DNA of 64,000 nt from Alitta virens (taxonomy: Eukaryota > Annelida > Polychaeta > Phyllodocida > Nereididae), in contig OW028584.1 of the NCBI GenBank assembly GCA_932294295.1, positions 10,300,407 to 10,364,406 on the forward strand, read 5' to 3'. This document shows, piece after piece, positions 54,334-64,000 of this stretch. Below the pieces are notes generated by a model. That model did not search any database, was not told the DNA's origin, and saw nothing but the letters and a program-made list of their open reading frames with translations. The translations under genes were made by a program, and so were the position numbers. Positions within the stretch are counted from its first letter, which is position 1; each line of letters opens with the position of its first letter.

Positions 54334-57300
54334 TTGTACAAGCCTGTAACTCTAGCCCGATCCAGTTCTGTGATATATAGTTCTAATATAGAGTGCAAGT
54401 CAATACGGATGCAAGGTCAACCTATACAGGATCCTCTGGGACCCCCTTGGGGTCTAAGGTGTGCGCCAGTCATTTGTAGCCAAGAACAACCCGGGCGTGC
54501 TCCACCAAGATCAGCAGTAACTGGTCTGGTTCCCCAATGATGGCGCCCACTACGTCATCGTGCGTCTGGAATTCACAGCCACCCTGAATGACGACAGCGA
54601 CGTCTTTCACTGCTACCAAGACATCGACACCACGGCCAAGCGAAATATCACCTGAAACTGGGTAACAAAGGTGAGACGGTTGTTTCAGACAATGTGTCTG
54701 AGAAGTGTCACCTGCCTCAAGTAACTTCTGACAAGCTTGTACAAGCCTGTAACTCTAGCCCGATCCAGTTCTGTGATATATAGTTCTAATATAGAGTGCA
54801 AGTCAAAACGGATGCAAGGTCAACCTATACAGGATCCTCTGGGACCCCCTTGGGGTCTAAGGTGTGCGCCAGTCATTTGTAGCCAAGAACAACCCGGGCG
54901 TGCTCCACCAAAATCAGCAGTTGCTGGTCTGGTTCCCCAATGATGGCGCCCACTACGTCATCGTGCATCTGGAATTCACAGCCACCCTGAATGACGACAG
55001 CGACGTCTTTCACTGCTACCAAGACATCGACACCACGGCCAAGCGAATTATCACCTGAATCTGGGTAACAAAGGCGAGACGGTTGTTTCAGACAACCCCA
55101 CAGCCAAGTCCAGTCGACTGGACCTTCATGGATCCAGACGCGGCACCCGGATGTGTCTGAGAAGTGTCACCTGCCTCAAGTAACTTCAGACAAGCTTGTA
55201 CAAGCCTGTAACTCTAGCCCGATCCAGTTCTGTGATATATAGTTCTAATATAGAGTGCAAGTCAATACGGATGCAAGGTCAACCTATACAGGATCCTCTG
55301 GGACCCCTTGGGGTCTAAGGTGTGCGCCAGTCATTTGTAGCCAAGAACAACCCGGGCGTGCTCCACCAAAATCAGCAGTTGCTGGTATGGTTCCCCAATG
55401 ATGGCGCCCGCTACGTCTACGTCATCGTGCGTCTGGAATTCACAGCCACCCTAAATGACGACAGCGACGTCTTTCACGGCTACCAAGACATCGACACCAC
55501 GGCCAAGCGAAATATCACCTGAATCTGGGTAACAAAGGCGAGATTGTTGTTTCAGACAATGTGTCTGAGAAGTGTCACCTGCCTCAAGTATCTTCTGACA
55601 AGCTTGTACAAGCCTGTAACTCTAGCCCGATCCAGTTCTGTGATATATAGTTCTAATATAGAGTGCAAGTCAATACGGATGCAAGGTCAACCTATGCAGG
55701 ATCCTCTGGGACCCCTTGGGGTCTAAGGTGTGCGCCAGTCATTTGTAGCCAAGAACAACCCGGGCGTGCTCCACCAAATTCAGCAGTTGCTGGTCTGGTT
55801 CCCCAATGATGGCGCCCGCTACGTCTACGTCATCGCGCGTCTGGAATTGACAGCCACCCTAAATGACGACAGCGACGTCTTTCACTGCTACCAAGACATC
55901 GACACCACAGCCAAGCGAAATATCACCTGAATCTGGGTAACAAAGGCGAGACTGTTGTTTCAGACAATGTGTCTGAGAAGTGTCACCTGCCTCAAGTAAC
56001 TTCTGACAAGCTTGTACAAGCCTGTAACTCTAGCCCGATCCAGTTCTGTGATATATAGTTCTAATATAGAGTGCAAGTCAATACGGATGCAAGGTCAACC
56101 TATACAGGATCCTCTGGGACCCCCTTGGGGTCTAAGGTGTGTGCCAGTCATTTGTAGCCAAGAACAACCCCGGGCGTGCTCCACCAAAATCAGCAGTTGC
56201 TGGTCTGGTTCCCCAATGATGGCGCCCACTACGTCATCGTGCGTCTGGAATTCACAGCCACCCTGAATGACGACAGCGACGTCTTTCACTGCTACCAAGA
56301 CATCGACACCATGGCCAAGCGAAATATCACCTGAATCTGAGTAACAAAGGCGAGATGGTTGTTTCAGACAACCCCACAGCCAAGTCCAGTCGACTGGACC
56401 TTCATGGATCCAGACGCGGCACCCGGATGTGTCTGAGAAGTGTCACCTGCCTAAAGTAATTTGTGACAAGCTTGTACAAGCCTGTAATTCTAGCCCGATG
56501 CAGCTCTGGCACAACCAGGTCAATTTGGCCACCTGGTGCAACGGGCTGCGGCGTGTCAGCGCAAGATCACCTGTCCGCACCAGACCAACTGCTGCTGCGG
56601 TAACAATACCTCTTCCACGCGTACAACCAGACAAGGCAGATTCTGGACGAGAGGCAGGCTCCAATAGTGATATATAGCAAAGCTAATAATGACTGCAAGT
56701 CAATACGGATGCAGGGTCAACCTATTCAGGCTCCTCCGGGACCCCCTTGGGGTCTAAGGTGTGCGCCAGTCATTTGTAGCCAAGAACAACCTGGATGCGT
56801 TCAACCAAAATCAGCAGTTGCTAGTCTGGTTCCCCAATGATGGCGCCCACTACATCATCGTGCGTCTGGAATTCACATCCACCCTGAATGACGACAGCGA
56901 CGTCTTTCACTGCTACCAAGACATCGACACCACGGCCAAGCGAAATGTCACCAGAATCCGGGTAACAAATGCGAGACTGTTGTTTCAGACAACCCCACAG
57001 CCAAGTCCAGTCGACTGGACCTTCATGGATCCAGACCCGGCACCCGGATGTGTCTGAGAAGTGTCACCTGCTTCAAGTAACTTCTGACAAGCTTGTACAA
57101 GCCTGTAACTCTAGCCCGATCCAGTTCTGTGATATATAGTTCTAATATAGAGTGCAAGTCAATACGGATGCAAGGTCAACCTATACAGGATCCTCTGGGA
57201 CCCCCTTGGGGTCTAAGGTGTGCGCCAGTCATTTGTAGCCAAGAACAACCCGGGCGTGCTCCAACAAAATCAGCAGTTGCTGGTCTGGTTCCCCAATGAT

Positions 57301-60300
57301 GGCGCCCACTACATCATCGTGCGTCTGGAATTCACAGCCACCCTGAATGACGACAGCGACGTCTTTCACTGCTACCAAGACATCGACACCACGGCCAAGC
57401 GAATTATCACCTGAATCTGGGTAACAAAGGCGAGACGGTTGTTTCAGACAACCCCACAGCCAAGTCCAGTCGACTGGACCTTCATGGATCCAGACGCGGC
57501 ACCCGGATGTGTCTGAGAAGTGTCACCTGCCTCAAGTAACTTCTGACAAGCTTGTACAAGCCTGTAACTCTAGCCCGATCCAGTTCTGTGATATATAGTA
57601 AAGCTAATATAGAGTGCAAGTCAATACGGATGCAAGGTCAACCTATACAGGCTCCTCCAGGACCCCCTTGGGGTCTAAGGTAGGCGCCAGTCATTTGTAG
57701 CCAAGAACAACCCGGGCGTGCTCCACCAAGATCAGCAGTAACTGGTCTGGTTCCCCAATGATGGCGCCCGCTACGTCATCGTGCGTCTGGAATTCACAGC
57801 CACCCTGAATGACGACAGCGACGTCTTTCACTGCTACCAAGACATCGACACCACGGCCAAGCGAAATATCACCTGAAACTGGGTAACAAAGGCGAGACGG
57901 TTGTTTCAGACAATGTGTCTGAGAAGTGTCACCTGCCTCAAGTAACTTCTGACAAGCTTGTACAAGCCTGTAACTCTAGCCCGATCCAGTTCTGTGATAT
58001 ATAGTTCTAATATAGAGTGCAAGTCAATACGGATGCAAGGTCAACCTATACAGGATCCTCTGGGACCCCCTTGGGGTCTAAGGTGTGCGCCAGTCATTTG
58101 TAGCCAAGAACAACCCGGGCGTGCTCCACCAAAATCAGCAGTTGCTGGTCTGGTTCCCCAATGATGGCGCCCACTACGTCATCGTGCATCTGGAATTCAC
58201 AGCCACCCTGAATGATGACAGCGACGTCTTTCACTGCTACCAAGACATCGACACCACGGCCAAGCGAAATGTCACCTGAATCCGGGTAACAAATGCGAGA
58301 CTGTTGTTTCAGACAACCCCACAGCCAAGTCCAGTCGACTGGACCTTCATGGATCCAGACGCGGCACCCGGATGTGTCTGAGAAGTGTCACCAGCTTCAA
58401 GTAACTTCTGACAAGCTTGTACAAGCCTGTAACTCTAGCCCGATCCAGTTCTGTGATATATAGTTCTAATATAGAGTGCAAGTCAATACGGATGCAAGGT
58501 CAACCTATACAGGATCCTCTGGGACCCCCTTGGGGTCTAAGGTGTGCGCCAGTCATTTGTAGCCAAGAACAACCCGGGCGTGCTCCACCAAGATCAGCAG
58601 TAACTGGTCTGGTTCCCCAATGATGGCGCCCACTACGTCATCGTGCGTCTGGAATTCACAGCCACCCTGAATGACGACAGCGACGTCTTTCACTGCTACC
58701 AAGACATCGACACCACGGCCAAGCGAAATATCACCTGAAACTGGGTAACAAAGGCGAGACGGTTGTTTCAGACAATGTGTCTGAGAAGTGTCACCTGCCT
58801 CAAGTAACTTCTGACAAGCTTGTACAAGCCTGTAACTCTAGCCCGATCCAGTTCTGTGATATATAGTTCTAATATAGAGTGCAAGTCAAAACGGATGCAA
58901 GGTCAACCTATACAGGATCCTCTGGGACCCCCTTGGGGTCTAAGGTGTGCGCCAGTCATTTGTAGCCAAGAACAACCCGGGCGTGCTCCACCAAAATCAG
59001 CAGTTGCTGGTCTGGTTCCCCAATGATGGCGCCCACTACGTCATCGTGCATCTGGAATTCACAGCCACCCTGAATGACGACAGCGACGTCTTTCACTGCT
59101 ACCAAGACATCGACACCACGGCCAAGCGAATTATCACCTGAATCTGGGTAACAAAGGCGAGACGGTTGTTTCAGACAACCCCACAGCCAAGTCCAGTCGA
59201 CTGGACCTTCATGGATCCAGACGCGGCACCCGGATGTGTCTGAGAAGTGTCACCTGCCTCAAGTAACTTCAGACAAGCTTGTACAAGCCTGTAACTCTAG
59301 CCCGATCCAGTTCTGTGATATATAGTTCTAATATAGAGTGCAAGTCAATACGGATGCAAGGTCAACCTATACAGGATCCTCTGGGACCCCTTGGGGTCTA
59401 AGGTGTGCGCCAGTCATTTGTAGCCAAGAACAACCCGGGCGTGCTCCACCAAAATCAGCAGTTGCTGGTATGGTTCCCCAATGATGGCGCCCGCTACGTC
59501 TACGTCATCGTGCGTCTGGAATTCACAGCCACCCTAAATGACGACAGCGACGTCTTTCACGGCTACCAAGACATCGACACCACGGCCAAGCGAAATATCA
59601 CCTGAATCTGGGTAACAAAGGCGAGATTGTTGTTTCAGACAATGTGTCTGAGAAGTGTCACCTGCCTCAAGTATCTTCTGACAAGCTTGTACAAGCCTGT
59701 AACTCTAGCCCGATCCAGTTCTGTGATATATAGTTCTAATATAGAGTGCAAGTCAATACGGATGCAAGGTCAACCTATGCAGGATCCTCTGGGACCCCTT
59801 GGGGTCTAAGGTGTGCGCCAGTCATTTGTAGCCAAGAACAACCCGGGCGTGCTCCACCAAATTCAGCAGTTGCTGGTCTGGTTCCCCAATGATGGCGCCC
59901 GCTACGTCTACGTCATCGCGCGTCTGGAATTGACAGCCACCCTGAATGACGACAGCGACGTCTTTCACTGCTACCAAGACATCGACACCATGGCCAAGCG
60001 AAATATCACCTGAATCTGAGTAACAAAGGCGAGATGGTTGTTTCAGACAACCCCACAGCCAAGTCCAGTCGACTGGACCTTCATGGATCCAGACGCGGCA
60101 CCCGGATGTGTCTGAGAAGTGTCACCTGCCTAAAGTAATTTGTGACAAGCTTGTACAAGCCTGTAATTCTAGCCCGATGCAGCTCTGGCACAACCAGGTC
60201 AATTTGGCCACCTGGTGCAACGGGCTGCGGCGTGTCAGCGCAAGATCACCTGTCTGCACCAGACCAACTGCTGCTGCGGTAACAATACCTCTTCCACGCG

Positions 60301-61850
60301 TACAACCAGACAAGGCAGATTCTGGACGAGAGGCAGGCTCCAATAGTGATATATAGCAAAGCTAATAATGACTGCAAGTCAATACGGATGCAGGGTCAAC
60401 CTATTCAGGCTCCTCCGGGACCCCCTTGGGGTCTAAGGTGTGCGCCAGTCATTTGTAGCCAAGAACAACCTGGATGCGTTCAACCAAAATCAGCAGTTGC
60501 TAGTCTGGTTCCCCAATGATGGCGCCCACTACATCATCGTGCGTCTGGAATTCACATCCACCCTGAATGACGACAGCGACGTCTTTCACTGCTACCAAGA
60601 CATCGACACCACGGCCAAGCGAAATGTCACCAGAATCCGGGTAACAAATGCGAGACTGTTGTTTCAGACAACCCCACAGCCAAGTCCAGTCGACTGGACC
60701 TTCATGGATCCAGACCCGGCACCCGGATGTGTCTGAGAAGTGTCACCTGCTTCAAGTAACTTCTGACAAGCTTGTACAAGCCTGTAACTCTAGCCCGATC
60801 CAGTTCTGTGATATATAGTTCTAATATAGAGTGCAAGTCAATACGGATGCAAGGTCAACCTATACAGGATCCTCTGGGACCCCCTTGGGGTCTAAGGTGT
60901 GCGCCAGTCATTTGTAGCCAAGAACAACCCGGGCGTGCTCCAACAAAATCAGCAGTTGCTGGTCTGGTTCCCCAATGATGGCGCCCACTACATCATCGTG
61001 CGTCTGGAATTCACAGCCACCCTGAATGACGACAGCGACGTCTTTCACTGCTACCAAGACATCGACACCACGGCCAAGCGAATTATCACCTGAATCTGGG
61101 TAACAAAGGCGAGACGGTTGTTTCAGACAACCCCACAGCCAAGTCCAGTCGACTGGACCTTCATGGATCCAGACGCGGCACCCGGATGTGTCTGAGAAGT
61201 GTCACCTGCCTCAAGTAACTTCTGACAAGCTTGTACAAGCCTGTAACTCTAGCCCGATCCAGTTCTGTGATATATAGTAAAGCTAATATAGAGTGCAAGT
61301 CAATACGGATGCAAGGTCAACCTATACAGGCTCCTCCAGGACCCCCTTGGGGTCTAAGGTAGGCGCCAGTCATTTGTAGCCAAGAACAACCCGGGCGTGC
61401 TCCACCAAGATCAGCAGTAACTGGTCTGGTTCCCCAATGATGGCGCCCGCTACGTCATCGTGCGTCTGGAATTCACAGCCACCCTGAATGACGACAGCGA
61501 CGTCTTTCACTGCTACCAAGACATCGACACCACGGCCAAGCGAAATATCACCTGAAACTGGGTAACAAAGGCGAGACGGTTGTTTCAGACAATGTGTCTG
61601 AGAAGTGTCACCTGCCTCAAGTAACTTCTGACAAGCTTGTACAAGCCTGTAACTCTAGCCCGATCCAGTTCTGTGATATATAGTTCTAATATAGAGTGCA
61701 AGTCAATACGGATGCAAGGTCAACCTATACAGGATCCTCTGGGACCCCCTTGGGGTCTAAGGTGTGCGCCAGTCATTTGTAGCCAAGAACAACCCGGGCG
61801 TGCTCCACCAAAATCAGCAGTTGCTGGTCTGGTTCCCCAATGATGGCGCC
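54334..61850 (+). repeat. Higher-order duplications, 4083- and 3679-bp offsets
   Basis: Landmarks at 54334, 54737, 55322, 55544 and 55730 recur at 58417, 58820, 59405, 59627 and 59813 (offset 4083). Landmarks at 56429, 56761, 57093 and 57958 recur at 60108, 60440, 60772 and 61637 (offset 3679). The change of offset between 55.9 and 56.4 kb marks an internal difference of about 400 bp, roughly one short unit, between the two copies. Confidence 0.8.
56509..56667 (+). repeat. Extra ~160-bp block of long satellite units (representative)
   Basis: Between CGATGCAGCTCTG and TGATATATAG this unit has about 159 bp that standard units lack. It is recognised by GCACAACCAGGTCAATTTGG at its start and GGCAGGCTCCAATAG at its end. 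Equivalent blocks occur near 9869, 12361, 15778, 19661, 22508, 24990, 27837, 28951, 31709 and 60188. The block is followed by a distinct downstream variant, AAGCTAATAATGACTGC. Long units therefore form their own subfamily, spaced irregularly through the array. Whether the block is ancestral or was inserted cannot be decided here. Confidence 0.85.
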
Positions 61851-64000
61851 CGCTACCTCTACGTCATCGTGCGTCTGGAATTCACAGCCACCCTAAATGA
61901 CGACAGCGACGTCTTTCACTGCTACCAAGACATCGACACCACGGCCAAGCGAAATATCACCTGAATCTGGGTAACAAAGGCGAGACTGTTGTTTCCGACA
62001 ATGTGTCTGAGAAGTGTCACCTGCCTCAAGTAACTTCTGACAAGCTTGTACAAGCCTGTAACTCTAGCCCGATCCAGTTCTGTGATATATAGTTCTAATA
62101 TAGAGTGCAAGTCAATACGGATGCAAGGTCAACCTATACAGGATCCTCTGGGACCCCCTTGGGGTCTAAGGTGTGTGCCAGTCATTTGTAGCCAAGAACA
62201 ACCCGGGCGTGCTCCACCAAGATCAGCAGTTGCTGGTCTGGTTCCCCAATGATGGCTCCCACTACGTCATCGTGCGTCTGGAATTCACAGCCACCCTGAA
62301 TGACGACAGCGACGTCTTTCACTGCTACCAAGACATCGACACCACGGCCAAGCGAAATATCACCTGAATCTGGGTAACAAAGGCGAGACGGTTGTTTCAC
62401 TCAACCCCACAGCCAAGTCCAGTCGACTGGACCTTCATGGATCCAGACGCAGCACCCGGATGTGTCTGAGAAGTGTCACCTGCCTCAAGTAACTTCTGAC
62501 AAGCTTGTACAAGCCTGTAACTCTAGCCCGATCCAGTTCTGTGATATATAGTAAAGCTAATATAGAGTGCAAGTCAAGACGGATGCAAGGTCAACCTATA
62601 CAGGCTCCTCCAGGACCCCCTTGGGGTCTAAAGTGTGCGCCAGTCATTTGTAGCCAAGAACAACCCGGGCGTGCTCCACCAAGATCAGCAGTTGCTGGTC
62701 TGGTTCCCCAATAATGGCGCCCACTACGTCATCGTGCGTCTGGAATTCACAGCCACCCTGAATGACGACAGCGAGACGGTTGTTTCACTAAACCCCACAG
62801 CCAAGTCCAGTCGACTGGACCTTCATGGATCCAGACGCGGCAACCGGATGTGTCTGAGAAGTGTCACCTGCCTAAAGTAACTTCTGACAAGCTTGTACAA
62901 GCCTGTAACTCTAGCCCGATCCAGTTCTGTGATATAGTTCTAATATAGAGTGCAAGTCAATACAGATGCAAGGTCAACCTATACAGGATCCTCTGGGACC
63001 CCCTTGGGGTCTAAGGTGTGCGCCAGTCATTTGCAGCCAAGAACAACCCGGGCGTGCTCGACCAAAATCAGCAGTTGCTGGTCTGGGTCCCCAATGATGG
63101 CGCCCGCTACGTCTACGTCATCGTGCGTCTGGAATTCACAGCCACCCTAAATGACGACAGCGACGTCTTTCACTGCTACCAAGACATCGACACCACGGCC
63201 AAGCGAAATATCACCTGAATCTGGGTAACAAAGGCGAGACTGTTGTTTCAGACAATGTGTCTGAGAAGTGTCACCTGCCTCAAGTAACTTCTGACAAGCT
63301 TGTACAAGCCTGTAACTCTAGCCCGATCCAGTTCTGTGATATATAGTTCTAATATAGAGTGCAAGTCAATACGGATGCAAGGTCAACCTATACAGGATCC
63401 TCTGGGACCCCCTTGGGGTCTAAGGTGTGTGCCAGTCATTTGTAGCCCAGAACAACCCGGGCGTGCTCCACCAAAATCAGCAGTTGCTGGTCTGGTTCCC
63501 CAATGATGGCGCCCACTACGTCATCGTGCGTCTGGAATTCACAGCCACCCTGAATGACGACAGCGACGTCTTTCACTGCTACCAAGACATCGACACCACG
63601 GCCAAGCGAAATATCACCTGAATCTGGGTAACAAAGGCGAGACTGTTGTTTCCGACAATGTGTCTGAGAAGTGTCACCTGCCTCAAGTAACTTCTGACAA
63701 GCTTTTACAAGCCTGTAACTCTAGCCCGATCCAGTTCTGTGATATATAGTTCTAATATAGAGTGCAAGTCAATACGGATGCAAGGTCAACCTATACAGGA
63801 TCCTCTGGGACCCCCTTGGGGTCTAAGGTGTGCGCCAGTCATTTGTAGCCAAGAACAACCCGGGCGTGCTCCACCAAGATCAGCAGTTGCTGGTCTGGTT
63901 CCCCAATGATGGCGCCCACTACGTCATCGTGCGTCTGGAATTCACAGCCACCCTGAATGACGACAGCGACGTCTTTCACTGCTACCAAGACATCGACACC

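Larger units (their letters stand above)
54083..64000 (+). repeat. Right arm of the same satellite array
   Basis: The array resumes with GGCGCCCACTACATCATC, exactly where the left arm stopped, so the element sits inside one unit. About 21 units follow in the same orientation, with standard, short (409-bp) and long units intermixed. The array runs off the end of the window. The resumed half-unit has the CACATCCACC variant, which matches the long-type units at 56761 and 60440 and so identifies the type of unit that was hit. Confidence 0.97.

Overview
The window is metazoan nuclear DNA: a large tandem satellite array interrupted by one virus-like DNA transposon. The satellite (about 460 bp per unit, roughly 90 units, all in the same orientation) fills positions 1-32050 and 54083-64000. 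A 22,032-bp Polinton/Maverick (adintovirus-like) element lies between them at 32051-54082. Several gene models have GT-AG introns, and there are TATA boxes, CCAAT boxes and AATAAA signals, so the genes are eukaryotic. The host species cannot be named from the sequence; an aquatic invertebrate or fish is only a guess from where such elements are common.

Element boundaries are sharp. The terminal inverted repeats begin 5'-AGTAGTATAGG and are flanked by a perfect 6-bp target duplication, GGCGCC, which is also a normal part of most satellite units. This is the integration signature of Polintons. The left half is transcribed rightward: an acidic orphan (32465-33043), a spliced protein with two PC4-like domains (33269-34111), a small membrane protein, the retrovirus-type integrase, the penton-like minor capsid protein, a basic protein, the double-jelly-roll major capsid protein, the packaging ATPase, two small basic proteins that overlap by stop/start codons, and a second spliced two-PC4 protein (40763-42151). 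The right half is transcribed leftward: an orphan (53296-52700), a spliced protein-primed-type family B DNA polymerase (52080-47772), and two three-exon type I membrane glycoprotein genes (47384-46134 and 45577-44009) whose ectodomains share one cysteine pattern. The convergence zone (42.2-44.0 kb) holds no gene but contains a GC-rich cluster of six hairpins.

The genes form a virus kit: integrase plus polymerase for integration and replication, two capsid proteins plus ATPase for the particle, PC4-like proteins as candidate single-strand DNA binding or transcription factors, and two surface glycoproteins. No adenain-like maturation protease was recognised. The polymerase reading frame is open on both sides of two in-frame stop codons (TAA, TGA) with no frameshift, so this copy is probably not autonomous although the other core genes look intact.

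The satellite shows unit-length variants and higher-order duplications (offsets of 2623, 2795, 3883, 5329, 4083 and 3679 bp). Each unit carries a GC-rich, coding-looking 64-66 codon frame. It looks like an amplified gene fragment, not a working gene.
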